A stretch of 64,000 nucleotides of DNA, from the NCBI GenBank assembly GCA_900320545.1, contig ONSU01000009.1, positions 94,679 through 158,678 of the forward strand, written 5' to 3'. The position numbers were made by a program, and so were the translations under genes. The notes below the pieces were generated by a model that saw nothing but the letters and a program-made list of their open reading frames with translations, was not told the DNA's origin and ran no database searches. Shown piece after piece: positions 26,183 to 35,300 of the stretch; position 1 is the stretch's first letter; every line of letters starts with the position of its first letter. The DNA is from an uncultured Bacteroidales bacterium. Lineage in GTDB: Bacteria; Bacteroidota; Bacteroidia; Bacteroidales; UBA932.

Positions 26183-29100
26183 ATGACTGCAGAAAAAGGT
26201 AAATTCAATGTGAAGCTGCTGGTGTTCCTGCCGCTCGTGCTGATCATTACCATCTTCCTCTGGGCCGTTCCGACGTCATTCTTCGGCATCGAAGCCCTTA
26301 CCGTCGTACAGCAGAGAGTCATCGCGCTGTTCGTATTCGCCGCGCTGATGTGGATCTTCGAGATTATCCCGAACTGGACCACCTCCCTGCTCGTCATCGT
26401 GATCTCCCTCCTGACGATGTCCAACAAGGGCATCGGCTTTTTCTGTGACCCTTCCGCGGGACAGCTGGTCAACTACAAGGACCTGATGTCGGCCTTCGCC
26501 GACCCGGTCGTGATGCTGTTCCTCGGCGGATTCGTCCTCGCCATCATGGCCGAGAAATTCGGATTGGACGTCACCCTTGCGCGGATCCTGCTGAAACCCT
26601 TCGGCACCAAGCCCCGGATGGTCCTGCTGGGATTCCTGGTGGTGATCGCCGTGTTCTCGATGTTTATGTCCAACACGGCCACCGCCGCGATGATGCTGGC
26701 CTTCCTGGCCCCGGTGCTCGCCGTCCTCCCGAAGGATGACAAGGGCCGGATCGCCCTGGCGCTCGCCATCCCCGTATCGGCCAACCTCGGCGGCATCGGC
26801 ACCCCGATCGGCACCCCGCCGAACGCCACCGCCGTCAAGTTCCTCGCCGAGGCCAACTACGATGTCACCTTCGGCGAATGGGCGATGCGTATGATTCCGT
26901 TCGTGATCATCATGATCGTCATCGCGTGGATTTTCCTCCAGATCCTGTTCCCGTTCAAGAGCAAGGAGATCAAGCTGGAAATCCCTGAGAACAAGCGCAA
27001 GACCGACTGGAAGACCTATGTGGTATGGATTACCTTCATCGGCACGATCCTCCTCTGGGCGACCGAGCAGTGGACCAAGATCAACTCCAACGTCGTGGCC
27101 CTCATTCCGCTCGGCGTGTTTACCGCGACGGGTCTTTTCGGCAAGGATGACATCAAGGAGATCAACTGGAGCGTGCTTTGGTTGGTGGCGGGAGGTTTCG
27201 CCCTCGGTACCTGCCTGCAGGGAACCGGTCTGGCGAAGGTCCTGATCAATGCCATTCCGTTCGGCTCGATGTCGGTGGTGCTCGTGCTGGTGATCGCCGG
27301 CCTCGTGTGCTACTTCCTGTCGAACTTCATCTCCAACAGCGCCACCGCCGCCCTCCTGATCCCGATCCTTATCGTGGTCGCAGGCGGTATGGCAGACCCT
27401 GAAGCGGCCAACAACGCCAGTTTCGTGGCTCTCGGCGGCACCAAGGCAATGATCAGTTTCATCGCTGTCTGCGCCTCCATCGCGATGCTCTTCCCGATTT
27501 CCACGCCGCCGAACGCCATCGCCTCTTCGACGGGCCTGGTGGAGACCAAGGATATGACCAAGATCGGCCTGATCGTCGGCGTGATCGGTTTTGTCCTCGG
27601 CTATTTCTGGCTGACCAAACTGTTCCCGTTCGAGAACAAGCAGAGCGAAGCCATCCAGGAGTCCGTCCTGGAGAAGAAGGCCGCCCAGTACGCCCTCGTG
27701 GAGATCGGCGAGCCCGACCTCAGCGGGATCAGCGAGAACGGCAAGGAGGTCCTGAACCTCTACCGCTTCGCGGCGGACGAGGCCGACAAGATCTACTGGC
27801 TGCAGAGCGGTGCCGACAAGGCCGCCCTGGATTCGCTCGGAGACGAGGCCGCCAGCCTCTATGCCGGCATCAACTACGGTCCTTGGGACCGCATCGACGG
27901 CAAGGCCTTCCTGCCCGGTTATCCGGAGCACAGGCCGCTGGGCGCCGGATTCTATCCTGCCGATATGACGGCGGAAGAGTTCGAGGCGTTCCAGGATCCC
28001 GCCAAGACGAGTCCTTACACGGTCATTACCCGCGGAGCCGACAACACGCTTTCGGCCGAATGGTACCACGACGCCTACAAGGAGCATATCGACAAGATCT
28101 GCAGCTACCTCAGCGCGGCTGCCGACCTCACCATCAAGCCGAGTGTCCGCAACTATCTCCAGAAGAAGGTGAACGCCCTCCGTACGGATGATTACTATGA
28201 GAGCGACCTCGCCTGGATCGATATGGCCGACAGCAAGATGGATCTCGTGATCGGTCCCAACGAGACGGCCGACGACGAACTCTACGGCAGCAAGGCCTCC
28301 TTCGGCGCTTTCGTGATGCTCAAGGACGAGCACAAGACCGAGGCGCTCCGGAAGTTTACGCAGATGCTTCCCGAACTCCAGAAGCAGCTGCCCGGCGAGG
28401 CGCAGTATCATTCTTTGGTTCCCGGCGGCGCATCCAACATCTTCGACTGCACCGCGATGTACTATGCCGGCAATTACAACGCCGGATTCAAGGTCATCGC
28501 CCTCAACCTGCCGCACGATCCGAAGGTCCTTTCCGCGAAGGGATCCCGTACCATCCTCTTCTCCAACATCATCAAGGAGAAGTTCAACATGACGGTCTTC
28601 CCGCTCGGCGGCATCCTGCTCTCGCATGATGCACAGCCGCATCTGGACGCCGACGCTTTCTACTGGAACATCGTCTTCCGCGAGGTCGCCCACGGACTTG
28701 GCGTGGCCGAGACCGTGAACGGAAAAGGCTCCGTCAAGGATGCGCTCGGCACCGAAGCGGAGACCTGGGAGAAGGCCAAGGACAATATCCTCGGCGTCTA
28801 TCTGTCCTGCTACCTGATCGACAAGGGCGAGATTCCCGCCCTGATCACCCGCGAGGATGCGATGACGACCTTCGTCGCCAGCGTGATCCGTTCCGCCCGC
28901 TTCGGTGCGGAAGGCGCGACCGGCCGTGCCAACGTGATGATTTACAATTATCTCGTGGAGCAGGGCGCCATTACCCGCGGAGAGAATGCCCGGTACTCGA
29001 TCGACTTCGGGAAGACCGCGCAGGCGATCGATGACCTCGGCGCGCTGATCCTCAAGACCCAGGCGACCGGTGACTACGACTTTGCGAGCGCTTTCGCCGC

Positions 29101-29197
29101 GGAGCATGCCGTCATCGGCAAGGACCTTGCCGCCGACTTCAAACTGATGAACCTTGAGAATATCCCGGTCGACATCCGCTTCTCCTGGAAGAAGTAA
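26183..29197 (+). CDS. DASS-family transporter fused to a degenerate M49-like peptidase domain
   Basis: A 1004-aa two-part protein. Residues about 10-482 are a sodium/carboxylate transporter of the DASS (SLC13) type: two SNT-type repeats, SNTATAAMM (163-171) and SNSATAALL (384-392), each followed by a GTPPNA/STPPNA loop. Residues about 500-1004 resemble bacterial M49 (dipeptidyl-peptidase III-like) metallopeptidases. At the zinc site, where relatives have HExxH, this protein has REVAHGLG (R833, E834, H837), and where they have EEAKAD it has EKAKDN (863-868). Two of three zinc ligands are therefore replaced, so the domain is probably not a standard zinc peptidase and may be a substrate- or peptide-binding module. 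No frameshift or linker stop is seen, so the fusion is real in this sequence. aroE overlaps its 3' end. Confidence 0.8.
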   Translation: MTAEKGKFNVKLLVFLPLVLIITIFLWAVPTSFFGIEALTVVQQRVIALFVFAALMWIFEIIPNWTTSLLVIVISLLTMSNKGIGFFCDPSAGQLVNYKDLMSAFADPVVMLFLGGFVLAIMAEKFGLDVTLARILLKPFGTKPRMVLLGFLVVIAVFSMFMSNTATAAMMLAFLAPVLAVLPKDDKGRIALALAIPVSANLGGIGTPIGTPPNATAVKFLAEANYDVTFGEWAMRMIPFVIIMIVIAWIFLQILFPFKSKEIKLEIPENKRKTDWKTYVVWITFIGTILLWATEQWTKINSNVVALIPLGVFTATGLFGKDDIKEINWSVLWLVAGGFALGTCLQGTGLAKVLINAIPFGSMSVVLVLVIAGLVCYFLSNFISNSATAALLIPILIVVAGGMADPEAANNASFVALGGTKAMISFIAVCASIAMLFPISTPPNAIASSTGLVETKDMTKIGLIVGVIGFVLGYFWLTKLFPFENKQSEAIQESVLEKKAAQYALVEIGEPDLSGISENGKEVLNLYRFAADEADKIYWLQSGADKAALDSLGDEAASLYAGINYGPWDRIDGKAFLPGYPEHRPLGAGFYPADMTAEEFEAFQDPAKTSPYTVITRGADNTLSAEWYHDAYKEHIDKICSYLSAAADLTIKPSVRNYLQKKVNALRTDDYYESDLAWIDMADSKMDLVIGPNETADDELYGSKASFGAFVMLKDEHKTEALRKFTQMLPELQKQLPGEAQYHSLVPGGASNIFDCTAMYYAGNYNAGFKVIALNLPHDPKVLSAKGSRTILFSNIIKEKFNMTVFPLGGILLSHDAQPHLDADAFYWNIVFREVAHGLGVAETVNGKGSVKDALGTEAETWEKAKDNILGVYLSCYLIDKGEIPALITREDAMTTFVASVIRSARFGAEGATGRANVMIYNYLVEQGAITRGENARYSIDFGKTAQAIDDLGALILKTQATGDYDFASAFAAEHAVIGKDLAADFKLMNLENIPVDIRFSWKK

Positions 29198-29945
29198 GCG
29201 TTTTGCGCTGATCGGGCACCCTGTGGCGGGCTCGCTGAGTCCCGTGCTCTTCGGGGCCGCCTATGCGGGGCGCTATGCCTATGATCTCATTGACGAGCCG
29301 TCGTATGACGCCGCCTTTTCCCGGGTGGCCGCATACGGCGGCTTCAATGTGACGGCCCCGTTCAAGATGGATGCGTTCCGCGCCCTGTCGGAGATGGGGT
29401 GTGTGCCGGAAGATGGCGGTACCGGATGCGTCAATACCGTCGTTCACCGTCCGGACGGGCGCTTCGAAGCGTACAATACGGATATTGACGGTGTCGTAGG
29501 GGCCCTGCAGGGAGTACCCGCCGGGACGGCTCTGGTCGTCGGCGCGGGCGGCGCCGCGATGGCGGCCCGGTCCGCCCTGCTTCGGCTCGGCTGCCGCCCC
29601 GTGGTCGCCGCCCGGCGGGAGGAGGCCATTCTGGCCGTGCTCCCGGAAGGGGCCCGGAGAGGGGAGGACTACATGCTCCTGTCCGATCTTCCCTGCGACG
29701 GATTCGCCTCGGACATTGTCGTCTATACGCTTCCTGGGAGCGCTCCCGTGCCAGAAGGCCTTCCGCTGGAAGGTGCCGTCGTGCTGGAGGCGGAGTACAA
29801 GAAGCCCCGTCTCGCCACCTTCCCCTGTCGCCGGTATATCTCCGGCAGGAGATGGCTTTTCCATCAGGCCGTGACGGCTTACCGGCATTTCACGGGCGAA
29901 GAGCCGGATGTCGCCGCGATGGAAAGCGCGATTGCTCGGGTATAA
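29154..29945 (+). CDS. aroE: Shikimate dehydrogenase
   Basis: A ~263-aa NADP-dependent enzyme that reduces 3-dehydroshikimate. Shikimate-site motifs SLSP and NVTAPFK (catalytic Lys) and the NADP-binding VVGAGGAAMAA are present, and YNTDIDG supplies the catalytic Asp. No ATG lies near the expected N-terminus (KRFALIGHPVAGSLSP). The only usual start codon is TTG at 29154, which gives a 44-nt overlap with the upstream transporter gene; the true start may lie a few codons later at an unusual codon. Confidence 0.88.
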   Translation: MRISRSTSASPGRSKRFALIGHPVAGSLSPVLFGAAYAGRYAYDLIDEPSYDAAFSRVAAYGGFNVTAPFKMDAFRALSEMGCVPEDGGTGCVNTVVHRPDGRFEAYNTDIDGVVGALQGVPAGTALVVGAGGAAMAARSALLRLGCRPVVAARREEAILAVLPEGARRGEDYMLLSDLPCDGFASDIVVYTLPGSAPVPEGLPLEGAVVLEAEYKKPRLATFPCRRYISGRRWLFHQAVTAYRHFTGEEPDVAAMESAIARV

Positions 29946-29962
29946 TTTTCCAATATATTTTG

Positions 29963-29970
29963 TAACTTTG
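29963..29970 (+). promoter_or_regulatory. -7 box upstream of the YczE-like gene
   Basis: TAACTTTG lies 8 nt before the ATG at 29978. It matches the -7 consensus but leaves a very short leader and has no clear -33 element, so it is only tentative. Confidence 0.3.
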
Positions 29971-29977
29971 CGTCAAT

Positions 29978-30661
29978 ATGAGCGCAAAGAGCATATTGGT
30001 ACGTTATGGGATTTCCACCCTGGGCCTTGTCATCGTGGCCCTCGGCGTGGGCTTGTCCATCAAGTCCAATCTCGGCATCGCGCCGCTCTCCTGTATCCCT
30101 ACCATCCTGAGTCTGCGCTGGCCCGAGATATCCGTCGGCACCTTTACGTGGGGGTTCAACTTGCTCTTCATCGTGCTGCAGGCCTGCATTCTCCGCCGGG
30201 AATTCACTTGGAAACACGTTCTGCAGGTCCTCCCGATCCTGATTTTCGGATATCTGGTGGACGGCGCCATCTGGCTCTTCGACGCCCTGGATGCACCCGC
30301 GACGAATTATCTGGTCCAGATGCTTCTCTGCCTCGCGGCCGTGGTCCTCACCGCGGTCGGCATCCGGCTGGAGATTGTCGGCAAGGGGTGGATTCTCCCG
30401 GCCGACAGCACGCTCCACGTCATCGAGGCGCGCACGAAAGCCCGCTTCAGCACCATCAAGGTCGTGATGGATGTAGCGCTCGTGGTGATCACCGCGATTC
30501 TCGCGCTCGTCTTTTTCTCCCGGTTCACCGGAAACGACACCACGAATGTCATCCGCGAGGGAACGGTCATCCAGGCCGTCCTGACCGGGCTGTGCATGAA
30601 ACTGACCGACCCGCCGCTGGACCGCATCTTCGGGCCCGTCGTAGCGAAAGTAATGAAATAA
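29978..30661 (+). CDS. YczE/YitT-like (DUF6198-type) integral membrane protein
   Basis: A 227-aa membrane protein with about five hydrophobic segments (for example YGISTLGLVIVALGVGLSI at residues 10-28 and LPILIFGYLVDGAIWLF near 85-101). The early GLSIKSNLGIAPLSCIP segment is typical of the YczE/YyaS/YitT group found across Firmicutes and Bacteroidota. The function of this group is not settled. It lies between aroE and a GlpT-like transporter on the same strand. Confidence 0.7.
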   Translation: MSAKSILVRYGISTLGLVIVALGVGLSIKSNLGIAPLSCIPTILSLRWPEISVGTFTWGFNLLFIVLQACILRREFTWKHVLQVLPILIFGYLVDGAIWLFDALDAPATNYLVQMLLCLAAVVLTAVGIRLEIVGKGWILPADSTLHVIEARTKARFSTIKVVMDVALVVITAILALVFFSRFTGNDTTNVIREGTVIQAVLTGLCMKLTDPPLDRIFGPVVAKVMK

Positions 30662-30679
30662 CCAATAACTAGTAGAGAT

Positions 30680-32077
30680 ATGTCCCGTTTCTTAGACCCG
30701 CCGAAACCGGCGGAACCCCTTCCTTCAGAGAAAGTTGACAAAGAATACAAGTCGATGCGGCTCAAGGTGTTCCTGGGTGCTTTCCTGGGTTATGCCGCCT
30801 ATTATCTTGTAAGGAAGAATCTGTCGCTCGCGGCGCCCGACATGATTGCCGACGGCATCCTCGACGCCGGCAAAGTCGGCCTTGCGATGTCGGCCGTCTC
30901 GATCGCGTACGCCTTCAGCAAATTCGTGATGGGCAGCGTGTCGGACCGGTCCGACGCCCGCAAGTTTCTGTGCGTCGGCCTGATTCTGTCGGCCCTGACG
31001 ATGATCGGCGTCGGCGTGATGCCCTTCGGCACCAATACCGCGGTCAACACGGCCATCATCTTTGTCCTGATGCTCGTCGTCGGATGGCTCAGCGGCTTCG
31101 GCTGGCCTCCCTGCGGACGGATCATGGCGCACTGGTTCAGCCAGAACGAGCGAAGTTTCAAGATGAGCATCTGGAATGTTTCCCATACCATCGGCAGTTT
31201 CTCGCTGGGCTTCCTGGCCATTGCCGGCGTCGCGCTGGCCGCCGATATGGGAATCGCCCAGACCTGGAGAGGCAACTTTGTCTTCCCCGCCGTGATCGCC
31301 ATCGCGATCGCCCTCTTCTGCTGGTGGGCCATCCGGGATACGCCCGAATCCTGCGGGCTTCCCGCCGTCGCCGACTGGCGCAATGACCACAGCGGCGTCA
31401 AATCCAAAGGGGCGGCCGGGGAGAAACTTCCCTTTAAGACCCTTTTCGTCGACTATGTGCTCAAGAACAAGTTGCTCTGGATCGTGGCCATTTCGAATGT
31501 GGCCGTGTATATGGTCCGTTACGGCATCGGCGACTGGGCGCCCACCTATCTCCAGACCAAGGGGATTATGACCGCCGCCGAGAGCAAGGTCGCTTTCTCC
31601 GTGCACAACATTGTCGGCGCCGTCGGCACCATCGCCTGCGGCTGGGCCACTTCCAAGATCTTCAAGGGCCGCTGCGCTCCGATGAACGTGATCTGTATGT
31701 TCCTCTGCGGGCTTGGCGTCTTCCTCTATTGGATGGTCGGTGCGGATATTCTGCACGTGAGTCCTTCCGCTCAGAAAGTGCTTGTATATGTGGCACTCTG
31801 CCTGATCGGATTCTTCATCTATGGTCCCGTGGCCCTGACGGGTGTCCAGGCGCTGAACCTCGTCCCCAAGAATGCCGCCGGTACGGCCGCCGGATTCGTG
31901 GGCCTGTTCGGATACCTGATGGGCGATGCGGTCTGCTCCAAGATCGTCGTGGGCGGTATCGCCAACGGCAGTTCCTGGGATACCGCGATGCTTTCGGTCG
32001 CCATCGGCTCCATTATCGGTGTCTTCCTCTGCGCCCTGCTCATCCCGAGCGAAAAGCGCCTCTCCGCGCAGAAATAG
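30680..32077 (+). CDS. GlpT/UhpT-type organophosphate:phosphate antiporter family MFS transporter
   Basis: A 465-aa MFS protein of the organophosphate:phosphate antiporter (OPA) family. The N-terminal AAYYLVRKNLSLAAPDM, FVMGSVSDRSDARKF and GWPPCGRIMAHWFS segments match GlpT and UhpT relatives. The substrate is likely a phosphorylated metabolite such as glycerol 3-phosphate or hexose phosphate, but this cannot be fixed from sequence alone. It starts 18 nt after the preceding gene and is closed by a strong terminator. Confidence 0.88.
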   Translation: MSRFLDPPKPAEPLPSEKVDKEYKSMRLKVFLGAFLGYAAYYLVRKNLSLAAPDMIADGILDAGKVGLAMSAVSIAYAFSKFVMGSVSDRSDARKFLCVGLILSALTMIGVGVMPFGTNTAVNTAIIFVLMLVVGWLSGFGWPPCGRIMAHWFSQNERSFKMSIWNVSHTIGSFSLGFLAIAGVALAADMGIAQTWRGNFVFPAVIAIAIALFCWWAIRDTPESCGLPAVADWRNDHSGVKSKGAAGEKLPFKTLFVDYVLKNKLLWIVAISNVAVYMVRYGIGDWAPTYLQTKGIMTAAESKVAFSVHNIVGAVGTIACGWATSKIFKGRCAPMNVICMFLCGLGVFLYWMVGADILHVSPSAQKVLVYVALCLIGFFIYGPVALTGVQALNLVPKNAAGTAAGFVGLFGYLMGDAVCSKIVVGGIANGSSWDTAMLSVAIGSIIGVFLCALLIPSEKRLSAQK

Positions 32078-32099
32078 CCGTTACACCGTCTTCGCATTG

Positions 32100-32133
32100 A
32101 AAAACTTTGGGTAAATGCCCAAAGTTTTTTTTT
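32100..32133. terminator. Bidirectional intrinsic terminator
   Basis: The stem AAAACTTTGGG / CCCAAAGTTTT with a short loop is followed by a run of T on the plus strand and by TTTTT on the minus strand. It serves the GlpT-like gene on the plus strand and could close the small minus-strand reading frame at 32143-32247. Confidence 0.85.
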
Positions 32134-32142
32134 ATGTCATGC

Positions 32143-32247
32143 CTAATCGTGTACAAAAACGAAAAATACGGCCAGGATAAGGCAGGCAAATGTCATAAAT
32201 ACGTTCGATGCCACCAGCATCAGTATCGTCCAAATTCCTTGACTCAT
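32143..32247 (-). CDS. Possible 34-aa membrane peptide
   Basis: A short reading frame encodes 34 residues beginning MSQGIWTILMLVASNVFM and ending FFVFVHD, almost entirely one hydrophobic helix. It fills the gap between two terminators: the one of the upstream lipoprotein gene (32306-32353) and the bidirectional one at 32100-32133. An 18-nt palindrome, AATGACAA-CT-TTGTCATT, lies just upstream at 32268-32285. No promoter consensus is seen. Composition and placement support a real small gene, but there is no comparative evidence. Confidence 0.4.
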   Translation of the reverse strand: MSQGIWTILMLVASNVFMTFACLILAVFFVFVHD

Positions 32248-32267
32248 AGTGAATAATCCTTGGTCAA

Positions 32268-32304
32268 AATGACAACTTTGTCATTCCGGATGTGCTCCGG
32301 AATC
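32268..32304. repeat. Palindrome and GTCATTCC hairpin
   Basis: AATGACAA/TTGTCATT (32268-32285) runs directly into TTCCGGA-TGTGC-TCCGGAA (32284-32302). The second hairpin, preceded by GTCA and followed by TC, resembles the element inserted in the TrmH-family gene at 13.5 kb. Confidence 0.55.
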
Positions 32305-32305
32305 T

Positions 32306-32353
32306 AAAAAAAGAGAGTGCCCAAGTCAAGAAGACTATTGGGTCACCCTCTTT
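32306..32353 (-). terminator. Intrinsic terminator of the surface lipoprotein gene
   Basis: On the minus strand AGAGGGTGACCCAA pairs with TTGGGCACTCTCT, followed by a run of T. It begins 20 nt after the stop codon. Confidence 0.8.
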
Positions 32354-32372
32354 GAAACGGTCTGATTCCGGC

Positions 32373-35300
32373 TTAATTCTTTTTATAAATTACCAGATTT
32401 TTCTGCGCGCCGCCATAGCAGGCAAACCGCGGTGAGCCGGAATTGTACTGGAATGTATGGTATGTCTCGTTTTCCGTAATCTTCAGGGTGAAAACATTAT
32501 TGGTTCCAATCGTCGGAGTAAAAGAGGTTGTTTTTGCTTCGGCAGTGAATAACTTGCAGTTATTCTTGGTATTGGTGTTGCCGATGAAATTGTTTCCAAT
32601 CTTGATGCATATGGCTCCGCTTACCGTCGTGGAAGCCACGATGGTAACCTCAAAGTCGGATGTCTCCGTAACTGTGGCCATGTTGATGGTTCCGCTGCCG
32701 CCAGAAGTCGCCGTTGAACCGGAATACATGAACCCTGCGGCGGAGGTCGTCGCGGATCCTTTGTTGGCCATTGGAACGATGACGCCGGAGTTGGCTGTGG
32801 CTTCGTAGCCCAGGATGCATGTGCCACCAGCAAGCAGTTCGTCGACCGATGTAATTCTGGTCCAGGCAGGACCGCTGCTGACCTTACTCTGCGTGAGGGA
32901 AATCTCGGCATACAGGCTCCGGTTGTCTTTATGTTCGATCCTGAGCGCTGATTTTAAGTCCTCTGTCGTGCTGGTGTTGGCTGCTATCGGATAGACGCTG
33001 ACCGTATTGTCGCCGTTGTCAACGACGTTAAATACATTGTTGCGGCCCACTCCCCAGGAGAAGGTGTAGCCCGAAGCATTTGCGTTGATGGTAACATTGA
33101 TGGTCTTGGCTGCGCTTGTGCCGTACTGGTTCGCCGCCCAGGTGAGGGAAGTGACATCCGCGCTGATCGACGGGGTATTGGGATCGGTATTGTCTTCGAT
33201 GGCCGTGGCGATCATATTGATCTTGTTGTAGAAGCCGATCAGATAGCCGGTGATCTTGACCTGTTTCCCGTAGAACTGCGACCAGGTGCCCGTCCCGTCA
33301 TAGACGTTGATAGTGTTGGTGCCGTCGGAGCAGAGGTAGCCGCTGGACTGAGCCGTGGCGGTGACGACGGCATACTTGGTCACGGGGGCGGCTGCGTATG
33401 CGGTCAGGGAAGAAACCGTCATCGTTTCAGGCGTACCGGCCGCGGGAGCGGTGCCGGTGCTTTCCGTGATGTTCAGGGTTCCTGTGAATTCGTGGACTCC
33501 GTTGTAGAGTTTGACGCCACCGCTGACCTTGTACTGCTTCCCGACGGTAAGAGTCTGGTTGACATACATCAGCATAACGCCCGTGGCATCGCCGATGACA
33601 TAATTCTTTCCGCCCTGGGCCGCCATCACGGTAACGCCGTCCACCTCATAGTTGACGGTGTTGGAAGAAGTGACAGTCGCATCCGCGAGGATGGTGGAAA
33701 TGGTTACGGCATTTGCCGCCTGCGTGCAGGTGACGGTCTGTTTCACGGAATTGTCGTCGGAATGGACCACGTCGAAGGAGAAGGTCCTGGCGGAAGAACC
33801 GGTGTTGGCGGTCTTCGGATAGACCGAGATGGTCCCGCCGTTGCCGCCGTAGGGCGTTACCACCCAGTTGTCGTCGCTGCCGGAGATCGTGTAATTGTCC
33901 TCGTCCACTTCCGCGTTGAGCGTGACGGTCACTTCCTTGGCGTTGCTCTGCCCGTACTCGTTCGTGGCCCAGCTGAGTTCGTTGGGCGAAACGGAGAGCG
34001 AAGGGGCGCCCGGTTCGGTATATTCCGTGATGGAAACGGCCTGGTAGTAGAAGTTGGAGTGACTGCTGCTATAGGCATAAACGTATCCGAGTGTCTCGAC
34101 CCGCTTGTTGTTGGTCGCGTCATTCGCCTGGCTCAGATAAAGCTTGGCGTTGGATCCCTGGATGTTCCTGCCGCTCTGGTCTCCGATCATGGCGACGTAG
34201 ATGGCAGAGTGGAATCCGGTTGCCGAGAAGGCGTTGATCTGACTCTCGCAGGTCGTCGCATCATCGATGGCGACGGCAGTGCCGTGATTGACGGTGTTGC
34301 CGCTGGAATTCTTGGCGATCGTGCCGCCGGTGATTTCCAGAACAACCTGGCTATAGACTGTCGTAACAGCGTTCGTAATGGTAATGTTATCACCGACAGC
34401 CAGCGTATTATCCATGAATAACAGCATCTTTCCCGTACTGTCGCCGACGATGGCATTCTTGCCGGAAACGGCATAGACCAGCAGGTTTTCGACCTTACCG
34501 TATGAACCGGCGCCTCCCTCCAGGATGTCCGCAATGGTCGTCGAGGTGACGACGGGGCTGCCACCGCTGATCATCGAGGCCGGGTAAAGTTTGACCGGGC
34601 TCTGGGATGCGGAACCGTAGCAGGATACAAGCGGGTCGTAGTTCCCGTTGGGGTTGAACCGCATGACATTCCTGTTGCTGCTCTTGGACGCGATGATGGA
34701 GTAGTCCTCACCCTCCATGGTGACCGTCCAGTATGCATTGACATCCGGTTCATCCTTCGCTTTCAAATAGTTGCTTCCGGAGGCGGCGGCATACAGATAT
34801 TTGCCGTTCGCATCCTGGATGGTATACATCCCGGTGTAATCGCCTTCCGTGACCTTGGTGAAGGTCATGATGCAATCCGCCAGGTCGGTATCGCTGCTGA
34901 TGGTGGAACCGTCCGCGGAGAACGTGAGGGCGGCACTGGCCTTCAGGTTGTTGCCGGAGCTATACGCGAGGGCTGCATAGGTCACATCGTTCTTGACGCC
35001 GGTAATCAGCCAGTCGCCGTTGTAGTCTTCGTCGATGACGTCGTCAGGGAAGTCCTTGTCGCGGAGGGTCAGGTTGATGGTGTTGACCTTGCCGGCCTCA
35101 AAGGCCATTTCGGCAGGGGCGGTGACGGTACGGACGATCTTGTTGACGCCGCTGTACTTTTCGGTCTCGACGGAGAAGGTGATTTCCCTGCCGGAAGGAA
35201 TCGTGGCCGGATTGACGATCAGATAGACGCTCTGGAAGCCTTCGCTTTCGCCGATGGTAATCATCTCGGCGGCGTCGATGCTGGCTTCTACATAGTTGTT

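Noticed and set aside
26276-29107. 943-aa minus-strand open frame opposite the DASS fusion
   Set aside because: Asp/Glu/His/Arg-rich composition without motifs; antisense to recognised transporter and peptidase-like domains.
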